Of a DNA stretch of 64,000 nucleotides, positions 44,135 to 55,200 are shown piece by piece. This DNA is from Spirodela intermedia (lineage: Eukaryota > Streptophyta > Magnoliopsida > Alismatales > Araceae). The stretch is taken from the NCBI GenBank assembly GCA_902729315.2, contig LR746264.1, positions 10,261,878 through 10,325,877 on the forward strand, written 5' to 3'. Under the pieces are notes generated by a model, which saw only the letters and a list, made by a program, of their open reading frames with translations, had not been told where the DNA came from and made no database searches. The position numbers and the translations under genes are program-made. Numbering within the stretch: the first letter of the stretch is position 1; each line of letters begins with the position of its first letter.

Positions 44135-44418
44135 GTTAGAAACTCGCCGGAGAGATGACGTCAGTTAAGACGTCGCCGACGAGATCACCTTCTGAGTCAC
44201 AGGAAAAACCCAGCAGGAGGAACAAGGAAGACTATCTCGCTCATTAAGAAAACCTCTTACAGCCCTCTTTAAATAAGGGAGCAAAAAGGGGGAAAAGGAA
44301 TAACCGTAAGCAATAAGTAACCTGTTACAGCTCTAGGCAGGTGTGCCTCGAGATGTACAAGGCCTATGCTGTTATACGAAAAGACGTGCAAGACGTGCAA
44401 GGCTCCCCATTCACGACA
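44135..44418 (-). repeat. LTR of the minus-oriented inner element
   Basis: 284 bp. In minus orientation it begins TGTCGTGAATGGGG after a polypurine tract (GGCTCAGGAGGAGAT, 44419-44433), contains a TTATTTAAAG TATA-like box (near 44265-44275), and ends GGCGAGTTTCTAACA at 44135. It is the 3' LTR of the inner element. It differs by roughly 10 percent from the LTR ends at 48791-48980. Confidence 0.85.
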
Positions 44419-46210
44419 ATCTCCTCCTGAGCCTTGCTATACTTACCATAAACTCCATGTTGATCTGACCCTTTTCTGCGGATGCTCGGACAAGATGATA
44501 CTTCACTTCAATGTGTTTGCTATGTCCATGGAGAACTGAGTTCTTGATCAATGCTATGGCAGACTTGTTGTCCACCTTCAGCATCGGCACACTTGGTGCT
44601 GAGCCATGCACCTCTGCTAACATCCGAGCAAGCCACACACTCTGGCAGATAACATTGGCAGCCGCAATGTACTCTGCCTCACAACTAGACTGAGCCACCA
44701 CCTTCTGTTTCATTGACTGCCAAATAATTGGGTTGCTGGCCAAGAAGAAAATAACTCCAATCGTGCTCTTCCGAGCATCAACATCACCAGCGAAGTCACT
44801 ATCGCTGAACCCTGTCAACTAGACTTGCTTCTCCTTTTTCCTTTCATACCTGAGACCCCAGCTCTTGGTTCCCGCCACATAGCGGAGAATTTGCTTCACA
44901 GCAGCCAAGTGATCCTTTCGTGGCTCTTCTAGAAAACGACTCACATAGCCAACCACAAATGCCAAATTTGGATGAGTATTGACTAGGTACTTGAGACTCC
45001 CCACGATGCTTGTGTACGCTGTTGCATCCACCAGCGGCTCTGTGCTCATCTTACTCAGTTTCAGACATGTTGCCATTGGTACTTGACAGGGATTGCACCC
45101 TGCCATCCCGCTCCTCTCTAGAATCTTGGTGGCATAGGCTCCTTGGCTGATCAAGGTGCCCCTCACACTATGCTTGACTTCAGTGTCAAGATAGTAGTGA
45201 AGCAAGCTGAAGTCGCTCATCTTGAATGCGTCAGTCATTTCTTTTTTGAACTGCTTGATGTCATTGCAACTGGCACCGATGATCACCAGGTCATCGACGT
45301 ACACCCCGACCACTAGCTGCACCTCCCCGTTCTACTTGGTGTAGATGGCATGTTCCGAGGGACTCCTCTTGAATCTGAACAACAGCAACATTTCATCTAA
45401 CTTCGCGTTCTAGGCCTTAGGCGCCTGATGTAAGCCGTAGAGTGCCTTCTTCAGCTTGAATACCTTGTGCTCGTGACCCGTGCTGATGAAACCGGCCAGC
45501 TGCTCCACATACACCTCTTCCTTGAGATCGCCATTCAAGAATGCCGACTTGACATCCATGTGATGCACCTCCCACCCCTCGTGCGCTGCGAGAGCAATGA
45601 GAAGTTGCACCGTGTCCAGCCGCACCACAAGTGCGAACACCTCGTCGTAGTCGATCCACTGGCGTTGTATATAGCCCTTCACCACTAGGCGCGCCTTGTA
45701 CTTCGCCACGGCTCTATTTTCATCCCGCTTCACCTTGTACACCCACTTCAACCAGATCGCCCGGCAACCATGTGGGAGGTCTACTAGGGACCAAGTGCGG
45801 TTTTCCTCGATCGACGCCATCTCCTCCTCCATAGCCTTCCTCCAGCTCGGGTGGCCCTCTGCTTCAACAAAAGAGACTGGCTCATCAGAACTTACAGTGT
45901 GCAGCTCCTTTGCAATTAACGCCCGCGACGCAAGACCACGTGACGAGGTCAGCCCAACGATGTTGTCGATCTTGCGGAATCGGAGTGACGCATCATCGTG
46001 ATTAGCATCCAAGTGGTCGATGTGGACACTAGGTGGAGTGGCGAACTCCACCTCCTCTCCTCCATCTTCAATCAACGCTGCTCCCCCACTGTAGTGCACG
46101 GACGGTGGCGACATCGGCTCCGGTCCCGGCGCATCATCATCAAGTACCTCGATTGCACCATCGAGCTCTAAAGGTACCTGGTTCACAACGGCATACTCCA
46201 ATGTGAACAT
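44411..46210 (-). pseudogene. Inner element reverse transcriptase and RNase H
   Basis: In minus orientation: HPSWRKAMEEEMASIEENRT, WVYKVKRDENRAVAKYKARL, HHMDVKSAFLNGDLKEEVY, KALYGLHQAPKA, then a stop (TAG in place of the usual TGG), a gap with another TAG in the KQNG segment, the catalytic YVDDL (45322-44819 frame), another stop near 44819, and RNase H with DSDFAGDVDARKSTIG and CEAEYIAAA. At least three stops break the domain. Confidence 0.88.
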
Positions 46211-46244
46211 ATCGTCGTGGCTGCCCGCATCCCCTTGCTTTGCA

Positions 46245-47776
46245 CTACTGCCCTAGTCCCACTGGGCATTTTCGTCGAACACCACATCCCGTGTCACATG
46301 TACACGCCTCGTGGTGGGATCGTAGGCTCAGTAGGCCTTTGATCCGTACTCGTAGCCGATGAAGATCATCTTGCGGCCGTGGTCCTCCAGCAGCTTCTTG
46401 AGATGCGGTGTCGTGTTCAGGACTTAGGCAATGCATCCGAACACCTTCAGATGGTGCACTGCCAGCTTCTTCCCGTGCCATACCTCAGAAGGCGTCATGC
46501 CATCCACACTCTTCGTGGGACACCGGTTCAAGATGTATACAGCAGTTGCCACTATCTCACCCCAAAACCAGCCCGGCAGCCCCTTTGCCTTGAGCATGCT
46601 CCTCGCGGTTGCTACCACCGTACCATTCCTGCACTCGACGATGCCATTCTGCTGCAGGTTGTATAGCGTTGTGTGTTGACGATGAATACCTTCTCCCGTG
46701 CAATACTCCGCAAACTCATGTGAGGTGAATTCGCCGCCCCAATTAGTACGGAGCGCTCCCAGCTTCAGTCCTGACTCGCCTTCTACCCGAGCCTTGATCT
46801 CCTTGATGGCCACCGCAGCACGGTCCTTTGAAGGCAGCATGGCCACCCACATGTACTGGCTTCGATCATCCACGAGCAGTAGGAAATACTTGCTGCCGTT
46901 TGGTGTTCCCGGCGCAATCGGATCACAGAGGTCGCTGTGCACCAGCTCCAGAACACGCCGCGCCCGGTACTCTCCCTGCTCGGGGAACGCCGACCGCTTC
47001 TGCTTGCCAGCGAGACACGCCTCCCACAGCTGGTCCACCTGACCAACTACCAGCAACCCGCGCACCAGCTCCTCCCGAGCCATCTTCCGCAGTGTGGTCA
47101 TGTTGACCTGGCCGAGGCGCGCGTGCCATTTCCAAGCTTCTTCGACTGCCCGCGCTTCTAGGCACACCTGCAGAACCAGCTTGGCGTGGAGAATGTACAG
47201 CCGGTTCTCTCCGCACATCACCTTCGCCAAGAGCCGTTCGCCTGGTTCATAGATCTTCATCGCCCCCTTCTCGATGTCGATATGGTACCCGGCCTCATCG
47301 AGTTGGCCGACGCTGACGATGTTCGTCGTCAGTCGAGGAATGTAATACACCCCCGCGAAGGACCGGTGCTCGCCGTTCTTGCACAGGAACACGATTGCCC
47401 CCCGGCCTTCGATCCGCGCCACCGAGTCGTCGCCGAACCGCACCGTCCCAAGTACCTTCGTGTCCAGCTCGGTGAAAGCTGTACGGGAACTCGACATGTG
47501 GTTCGTGGCACCCGTGTCCACGACCCACACCTCCTCATCACGCAGCTCCTCCTCTTCAAGGTGGGCGAACACCTTCTCTTCCCGCAGATGGATCTGGGTC
47601 TGGGCGCCTGGCTTCCGCTCTTCTTTGGCGGCCCCTCCATTGACGGGGACCCCTTTTGCTCCCGGGCGGCGGTGGGCTTGCACGCCGAAGCCGATCCTCT
47701 GCCTGCAGAGTCGCAGCAAAACGTGGTGGAGTGGAGGTTGGTGGCGGCGCCGTCGATATGGCCGTCGTTGACTTCA
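46245..47776 (-). pseudogene. Inner element protease and integrase
   Basis: In minus orientation: protease VVDTGATNHM, then the pre-integrase region WHARLGQVNMTTLRKMA and the integrase core with VHSDLCDPI, and a motif reading RTNWGGEF where copia integrases have RTDNGGEF, so one catalytic aspartate is missing. QQNGIVECRNGTVVATARSM follows. A stop lies at 46424 in the FGCIA region and another near 46250. Confidence 0.85.
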
Positions 47777-48698
47777 CGAGAAGGAGCGAGGCCTCCTCCT
47801 CATCCTAGACGACGTGGGCCTGCTCTTTCTTGGGCTTGGAGCGGCACTTGCGGGCCTAGTGGCCCAGCTTCCCGCATCTCCTGCACTCATCACCGCTGGG
47901 CCGGCCTGAGTTGCCCGTCAGGCCGCCTGATGACAAGCCCTTGTTGCTGCCACGGCCGCGCCCGCGCCCGCGCCCATGTCTGCTACGGTGCGTCACGCTG
48001 CTGCTACCTCCACCACCAGTTTTCTCAGCATCACGCTTCCTCCGCCGTGCCTCCCACTCTTCCTCGGTCAGGTACAGCTTGCCGTCGTGGTGCATAGCCG
48101 GCGGTGGTTCCTCGAAGGCATCCTCCGCCACCTTGAGCCGACCCGTCAAATCCGCGACGGTGAGCGTCGACACGTCGAGCAGCATCGTGATCGCGACCAC
48201 GATCTGCCTGAAACGCTGGGGAACACTGCGGATTATCTTCTCCACTACCTGCGTCTCTTCGACCTTGTCACCGAGGGTGGTGAGAGTCGACGCCATGCTG
48301 TTGAGACGCAGGGCGTAGTCGTCAACAGACTCTCCCTCCTTGAACGTCGCCGAGTCGAACTGCCGCCGCAAGTTCTGAGCCGACGTCTTCTTTACGCGGT
48401 CATAGCCGATCCGCATGGTGGCGATAGCCTCCCAGGCCTCCTTGGCCGTCTCCTTATTTGCGATCACCGGCCACATTTCCGGCGGCACGGCACTGCAGAG
48501 CGCGTCGAGCGCCTGCATGTCTTCATGGGGTTCGACGCCCCCTTTCTCAATGGCGGTCCAGAGCAACCGGGCTCTGAGCTTGACCTTCATGAGCAATGCC
48601 CAGTCGGAGTAGTTGGTCTTGGTGAGCATTGGGAACCCGGTCCCGGCGCTCACCTCACGAATCACCCTCTGGACCACGCCGTCCTTTCCTCCTGCCAT
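47777..48698 (-). pseudogene. Inner element gag
   Basis: ATG at 48696-48698. Gag reads MAGGKDGVVQR, MLTKTNYSDWALLMKVKL, SVDDYALRLNSMAS and ends at a TAG (47856) that replaces the Trp of the zinc knuckle CRRCGKLGHW, with a further stop downstream. It is otherwise open for 280 codons and is about 95 percent identical to the outer element's gag. Confidence 0.88.
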
Positions 48699-48776
48699 AG
48701 CGCGTCTCGATTGCGCGTTCTCGATTCCAACGGCTGTACCTTGCCGTGATCGAGTCCCGGCCCCCGCAACCTGGGA

Positions 48777-48788
48777 GCTCTAATACCA
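48777..48788 (-). other. Primer-binding site for initiator tRNA-Met
   Basis: In minus orientation TGGTATTAGAGC lies two bases after the LTR end. It matches the initiator tRNA-Met complement (TGGTATCAGAGC) at 11 of 12 bases, as expected for a copia element. It confirms that the inner element reads on the minus strand. Confidence 0.88.
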
Positions 48789-48790
48789 CT

Positions 48791-48980
48791 TGTCAAAAAC
48801 TCGCCGGAGAGACGACGGCAGTTAAGACGTCGCCGGCGAGATCACCTCACGAGTCACAGGGAAAAAACACAGCAGGAGGAACAAGGAAAACTTTCTTCTG
48901 CTCTGTTTTTCCTGTGACTCGTGAGGTGATCTCGCCGGCGACGTCTTAACTGCCGTCGTCTCTCCGGCGAGTTTCTGACA
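48791..48980. repeat. Head-to-head LTR fragments forming a 70-bp inverted repeat
   Basis: Arms 48791-48860 and 48911-48980 are reverse complements with one mismatch in 70 (TGTCAAAAAC against TGTCAGAAAC), around a 50-base centre. The left arm is the end of the inner element's LTR; the right arm is the end of the outer element's LTR. Each fragment is truncated toward the centre. Confidence 0.93.
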
Positions 48981-49320
48981 GATGCGGCGACCGAGAGAGG
49001 CACGGTAGTGTGGAACTCCCTAGGCACCGGCTACGCTCGCCTGGGCTTCGCCGGTTCGGCAACAATGGGACTTCCACTGAGGCTGTAAATCTCTACAATC
49101 AGATAAGGACGGTGCAGAGTCCGACCATCTGACTTTCACGGTTCTCTTACGGCTTGTAGCCATGGCGAGAGAAGAGGAAGATGAGGGCGAAGAGGCAGAC
49201 ATTGAGGGGGGAACCCAGGGTGTGCAGTTGGAAAAACACAGCGCAATTTCGATGCTTCCTGGTGCTACTGATAAGTTGACACCGAATCTGGTGGCTGATG
49301 GGAAGAGAATAATGATGGGT
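48981..49320 (+). pseudogene. 3' part of the interrupted PPR copy
   Basis: It begins with target duplication GATGC and continues AATERGTVVWNS and YARLGFAG. It then jumps to the NNGTSTEAVNLYNQ block, which in the intact gene lies about 165 residues further on, so an internal deletion is present near 49065. Stops follow. The end (49165-49320) matches the 3' end and downstream of the intact PPR (GAGGCAGACATTGAGG, ACACCGAATCTGGTGGC). Confidence 0.85.
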
Positions 49321-49334
49321 TTCCACTAATCACT

Positions 49335-49690
49335 TGTAAGATCCCTTTGAATAAACTATCAATAACTCACTCGTCATCTTCATTTGCCGTCCGGTTGATT
49401 GACTTAAAGCATTCTTCCTCCCTTCTTCTCAAAATACGATATCGATCAACCAATATGCAGAATAAAAGAAAGGTGAGAGATCTGGATTATGAAAGACCTC
49501 TACCTATTCCAGAAGCAAACGATATTTAGCATGTTAGGCGATGACCATTAACTTTTTGTCGAAAGTCAACTACAGTCGACCACCACAGAAATAGACCACC
49601 ATCGACCACCACACACGTTTTTATGTCACCAGCGTACCTCGCCGATCACCCCGTCAAGATAAGCGAACGTAGTCGTCGACTTTCGACGGA
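49335..49690 (+). promoter_or_regulatory. Orphan dioxygenase 5' flank module
   Basis: In plus orientation: AAACTATCAATAACTCAC (49354), GTCAACTACAGTCGACCACC (49565), a small internal duplication of the ATAGACCACCATCGACCACC segment, TATGTCACCAGCGTACCTCG (49622) and GTCAAGATAAGCGAACGTAG. It is cut at about 49690 and joined to a PPR relic; no dioxygenase exon follows. Confidence 0.7.
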
Positions 49691-49920
49691 AAAGGAAAGG
49701 CCTACATCCGATGGCGAGGATGATCTAGCGAATGCAGAGATGAGTCTGATGAAGTCATAGGCCACAGCTGCGGGAGGAGAAGATTCTTCATTTCCAGAGA
49801 AGTGGCTGAAGTATATCTCCAGGAATCAACCTAGGTGGCGTTTTATGGTACGAGCTGCAGGTGGCGCCACCACCGCCGCCGCCAGAAGGCGGCCTCCTTG
49901 AAGACCAAACAGCTCGTGTG
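49690..49920 (-). pseudogene. Fragment of the second PPR family
   Basis: In minus orientation it reads AAVAYDFIRLISAFARSSSP, matching AVVAYDFVRLISASGRSSSP of the relic at 37.2-38.0 kb. Upstream of that it carries the CAGCTCGTACC and ACCTAGGTTGATTCCTGGAG segment shared with 59370-59405. It is about 230 bp and has no start or end. Confidence 0.7.
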
Positions 49921-50450
49921 GCATCCTACAGAGACGGACATCGCCATCCGACGATCCCATCATCCAAGTATCAACAAAGAAGGAACGAAATCAAGTTTAC
50001 ATTAGTTGGCATTGTACTATCACGTGGTACTCTAATATATTATTTGTGTTCCGTATGTTTAAGTACCCCTGGGGCTCTTACCCTCGAGTTTAGAACATGT
50101 GATGTGCGTGACTATTCGGCAAGTGCGGTGTGCTTGATTAAAGAATCAGCTCTTGTGGTGAGTTCAGTCAATTCCTAAGTAATTGTTGTGCGTTAGGGCA
50201 TCAATTTTGCACTTGTTGTTTGCTTGAGTGGAAGACCTATACCTGTGGTTGGTTGGTTCGTTCAACTTTTTTAGTAAGCTTAAATCCTTCTCACAAGATT
50301 GTGCTGCTCAACAAACTTTTATCCTTTTATATAGATTATAAGTGAGTCATATTTAATCCAAGAAAAAAAAAACTAAAGAGATAAAATATCATAATAATTA
50401 AAAATATTAAGAATCAATTCACTCCCCTTCTTGATTCACTGAGGAATCAC
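49921..50450. other. Spacer, nothing recognised
   Basis: About 530 bp of moderate AT content. The 105-codon frame at 49861-50178 shows no domain and overlaps the PPR relic at its start. Confidence 0.5.
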
Positions 50451-51620
50451 GGATCAACAACCTGAATTGATGATCTAAAGAAAACATATGAGATCACATA
50501 CACGAGAAAAACTGATATAAATAAAAAGGGAGAGAGATAGATGGAGTGAGAGATGAGAGAGAGACATGAATCCTAAATGTGTTCATACAGACACTTATAT
50601 TTGGTCAAAGGATCCACCTTTCATAAATTCAAATCAATAGGTTTAAGTAGGATAATTGTGCCTCTCAAAGGAACAAATGTCGGCCTTGTAGATTATGTTC
50701 AAAATTTTCATGTATTACTTACTATAAATTAACATATTTAACCATATAATTAATGTTATTTTATTGATAATTCAATTAGTTTTTGTTAGTTAATCACATA
50801 ACTCTAAATTGGTTTTTGATCCAAGGGTCGTCTTGGGTTGGACCTACTTATTTTTTATTGGTCACATTACAATGTTTAAAACTAAATGTGCACGTTATGA
50901 AGGTCATAATAATAGTTCCAAAGTTGGATTTACTTTGTGCCCTTATCATTATGTTTCATATACAAGGGATTGAGCACAAATCACATAGAAGCAATTGCTC
51001 AAGGGTTTCAGACAAAAAGGTCATTTAGTTGGATCTAGTTTTGAAAATGATCCAACTTGAAAGTTAAGGCCAATTTTTCTTGCTGACCATGGGACTATTT
51101 CCATAGCAAGGATTATTTTTAATTTGCACCTAGTGACAACAAAATCTCAATTCGTTTACCTTCCATTGCTATCATTCTTCAATTTATTTCTATTACCCTA
51201 CCTGTCCTCATCACCTTCAATCTTTCAGCAATCATTCGACTTGCAACTAAAAGCATGCAGTAAAATTATGAACATTAGAGGAAAAATGAAGGAAATAAAC
51301 TACCAATAACTCAATTGCTATCTTCATCTGCCCTCAGGTTGATTAACTCAAAACATTTTTTCCCTCTGCTTCTCAAAAAAAGGTATTGATTAAGCATCAA
51401 GCAAATAAAATAAACTAAGGGATCTGGAGAATATAATACCTCCCCCTTTTCTAGAAATAAATGATATATGTCATGCTAAGAGCTGACCACTAAATTTTTT
51501 CATCATCGACCCCCATGGAAATGGATGCATTTTTTAGTGTCCCTAGCATACCTTGCCGATCACACAGTCAAGATAAGCTAATCCACATAAGAGGGAAGGG
51601 GGTGGCAACTCCTCTCTCTC

Positions 51621-51657
<37 letters not shown>

Positions 51658-51660
51658 ACA
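50450..51660 (+). repeat. Inverted copy of the unit spacer and flank
   Basis: 50460-51100 is the inverse of 30200-31050 (GATCTAAAGAAAACATATGAG, then GGATCCACCTTTC, ACTTGAAAGTTAAGGCCAA, CCATGGGACTATTTCCATAG). 51120-51600 is a decayed 5' flank module (AAAGCATGCAGTAAAATTAT, CCAATAACTCAATTGC, TACCTTGCCGATCACACAG). It ends in a CT run (51612-51654) at the position held by the promoter CT tract elsewhere. No dioxygenase exon follows. Confidence 0.65.
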
Positions 51661-52200
51661 CATAGTGATGCAGGGTGAGACCCAATAGGCAAACTAAGCC
51701 AGGCCCAGTCTGATGTAGGCCATGAAGCCCCCACCACAAATCTAGGCACCGACGAACTTGTCCTAACTCCAAAGAGTTCATATACTACTAATGGACCCAT
51801 TTTCCATTGTGGGCCCATTGAGCCCATTATATGTTTTCTTTCATGTAAGCCTTTATATGGCCCGATCTGGTGTCCTAGAGGGAGAACTCAATCTTGAAAA
51901 AAAAAAGAAGACACCCCTTTTGCTCCACTTGTAGGAGTGATTAGAGTAGGGTTGGTCATGATAGCTTGCGCCCTGATAAGGTTGATCGAGAGGACCTTGT
52001 TCCTCTTGGTTGGAACTCCGCCATTCTATCACCACCATCAATTGCCTTACCTACCACCACCAATTTATTTGTCATCACCACCACCAGCTCCACCTTCTTC
52101 ACTATAAGAGTCAATTGCCAATAGTCAACTATTACAATCACTCTAAAAGTCAACCATATGGCCAATAGTCAACTATCAATAGTTCTTCAAAAGTTGACTA
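51661..52200 (+). other. Possible leader or LTR of the old copia relic
   Basis: The stretch TCCTAGAGGGAGAACTCAATC (51871) and an A-run near 51897 resemble LTR-end and leader sequence. CCACCACC-rich sequence follows, then several GTCAACTAT units (52123-52205). Matching long repeats at 56.2-56.4 kb were not seen, so the assignment is weak. Confidence 0.3.
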
Positions 52201-55200
52201 TTGACGTTCTTTCCTGATTCTCTAAGTATTTTCATAAATATTGAATCATTTATGCTCATTCTGTACTATGTTCAAAAGCCTGTCCATTGTCTTATTTTCC
52301 AATTTAATCACATATTTCTAAGTTGGTTTCTATGTATATTTCAATGAATGGAAATGGTAAATTATTGATGAATTCAAAAGTCAATGCTAATTATATCTTC
52401 CTCCCAACTGAAAGAGATACTTTGGAGAAAGTGAACAAGGCTTTTTCAAATAAACTAAATGGAGCTCAAGTTTATCAAATTACTACACAAGTTATGATGC
52501 TAAAATAGGGATGAAAATTAGTTAGAGAGTATACAAACGAACTAGAATCTATGTGCCTGGAATTTGATAGATATATTGATAACTATCAAAACTTTAAAAG
52601 TAATTAACTGCATAAGGAAGAATATATAGGTTGAAAGAATCTACAGATTTCTAAAGGATTTGAATTTTGAGTATGATTAGACAATAACATAGATCTTACT
52701 GAGCGCTTGACCTCATAATTGAGGTCTCCCATGTAACTTGTAACACTTGTCACATGTGCGTCTTGTCTTCTTGCAATAAGTACACCATCGATTATGTATA
52801 TGGTCACCTTTCTTTGTGCCTTGATTGAGTTGTCCTTTATACTTCTAATATTTGACCACAAACACGGAGTTATTCACTATTAGTGATTCTATCATAAGAG
52901 TTCTTCTACTTTCTTCATTCTTCATCAAAGCAATCACGTCTTCTAAATCTAGCAAACACTAGTAGAATACTAGTAGAGTTGAACACTAAGATCAAAAAGC
53001 TAACATCAACTATGACATTCAACTCCATTAGCTCCTTCAATGGGACTCCTCGATCTTTTATATTACATACTATATGTAATTCATTATCTACATCATGAAT
53101 TTTAGATATAGGAGTTAATGACCATATGACTAAGACCTTAAAAAAATAAATTAACATATAACTATTGCCTAGGAAGTAAGAACATTGCTACTGTAGATGG
53201 ATCTTTGATCTTCATAATAGGTACATGCAATGTTAGAATTTATTCATTGGGTATTTTTAATAATGTGTTACATATTATAAAACTCTCTACTAACCTAATT
53301 TCAATCAAAGGGTTAATAGATGATATAGATTGTAAGGTAACTATTGATAGTGATATATGTGACATATATAACAAGGTGATGAACAAAAGGATTAGATGTG
53401 TTAAGAAATGTGGCGGCCTCTATCACCTTGGGACCCTAAGATGTATGTATATAATAGACTCATGATCATCATGGGGATGTGGAGGTGTAGCAATAGAAGT
53501 GCCTAAGGAACTATTATCATATCACCATCATCTTGGAGATTCATCATTAAAAATATTGAGGCTCATTTTTCCAAAGTTATTTTTGAATGTTAAGGTTGAT
53601 ATTTTTTAAATGAGATTTGTGTGAACTTGTGAAACACAAGAGAGCACCTCTTACTATGAGTGACTCACATAGCTCAATCCCATTTTCACTCATTCATAGT
53701 GATGTGTGAGGAACCTCATCTACTCTTAATATCTTAGGAGTAAGAAGGCTTGTTACATTTTAAGATGACTTTTCTTGAATTAAATAGATTTATCTATTGA
53801 ACCATTAGTCTAAAGTTAATAAAATTATCCAATAATTTTGTGCACTAATTAAGAATTAATTCTAGACTACAATCAAAGTATTTAGATCAGATAATACTAG
53901 AGATTATTTTAATTATATGTAAATGACTGAAATAATATGTATTATTATCTAATCTAAATACCCTATTAATCCTCATGTGTCAATACCCTACAACAAAATG
54001 GGGTAGTTGAAAGGAAAATGGGCATAGGAAGTTGCTAGAATACTTTTGTTTCAAAATAAGATGCTAATGATGTTTTGGAGACAAGCCATCTTAATGGTTG
54101 CTCATCTCATAAATTATATACCTACAATGGTTTTAGGGATCAAGAGTCCACTAAATGTACTCTCATCTTATTATCAAGCAGAAAAATTCAACTCCTAAAA
54201 TATTTGGAAGTGTAGCATGTCTACAACCAAGATCCATCTAGAGGAAAGATTGACAATAAAGTATTAAATGTATATTTTTTGAATACTTAAATATTAAAAA
54301 GGGGTATAAATACTATCATCCTTCATGGAAGAAATTATGTGTCATAGATGTAACATTTAATGAATGTGAATCCTTTTTTCACATTCAAGATAATCTGATT
54401 GAGGGGGAAACTTACAAAAAGAGAATGATGAGACACAAGAAGTTGGAAGCTTCTTGTTGCCAACACTATCCTTAGAGAAAGCTTTAACTCCTTCATATGA
54501 CCATGAAGGAGGTTACACCTACCACACCCCATGATAATGGAGGTGGTCAAGTGGATACTAGTGAACCTTCGGTGTTAGAAAATAACCAAGAAAACTTGCC
54601 TATTTCTTCATAAAGGAAAAATAATATATTTATTTACCATCTTATAAAACTTTTTTACCTGACTTAATACTACACATATTCCATCAAATGTCTCTTATGC
54701 ATTAGCTCATTGAGAGTGGAAGAAAGATATGGATTAAGAGATGAAAGTGCTAGAGAAAAAGTAGACATGAGAACTAATTAAGTTGCCAAAAAGGAAAAAA
54801 CATGTAGGGTGCAAATGGGTTTATACAGTTAAGTATGAACTGAATGGAACCATAGAAAGTACATGATAAGATTAGTTGCTAAGGGTTATACTCAAACTCA
54901 TGATATAGATTATCTAGAGACATTTTCCCCAATGAAAAAAATAGACACTGTGAGGATCTTACTCTCATTAGCTGCCAACTGTAGTTGATATATATAATAA
55001 TTTGATGTTAAGAATGTTTTTCTATGTGGAGAACTTAATGAGGAAATTTATATAGATATTTTATAGGGATAAAAATTTAGTTTGAAGAGTGATGTGATAT
55101 GTAAGTTGAAAAGACATTACATTGATGTAAACAATCACTAAAGGCATGGTTTGTTTCAAAGGTGATGAGAGATATTAGAAATAAACTGAGTAATAGAGAT

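Larger units (their letters stand above)
42315..48980 (+). mobile_element. Composite Ty1/copia LTR retrotransposon
   Basis: A 6666-bp element with TG...CA ends and 5-bp target duplications, inserted in a PPR copy. The outer part is plus-oriented: a truncated 5' LTR (42315-42543), gag and protease (42613-44134), and the last part of a 3' LTR (about 48900-48980). Between them lies a minus-oriented element: LTR (44135-44418), RNase H and RT, integrase, protease and gag (44411-48698), primer-binding site (48777-48788) and the end of its 5' LTR (48791-about 48890). All coding parts carry stops or frameshifts, so it is not autonomous. The order gag-protease-integrase-RT-RNase H identifies Ty1/copia. 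Confidence 0.9.

Noticed and set aside
44335-44352. GGCAGGTGTGCCT in the inner LTR resembling the gag-pol sequence at the left junction
   Set aside because: Looked like a possible target duplication of the inner element, but it lies inside the LTR and is partly palindromic; likely chance.
47186-48749. Long plus-strand frames (303, 130, 135 and 257 codons) across the inner element
   Set aside because: They are antisense to gag and protease-integrase; the minus-strand translations carry the known motifs.
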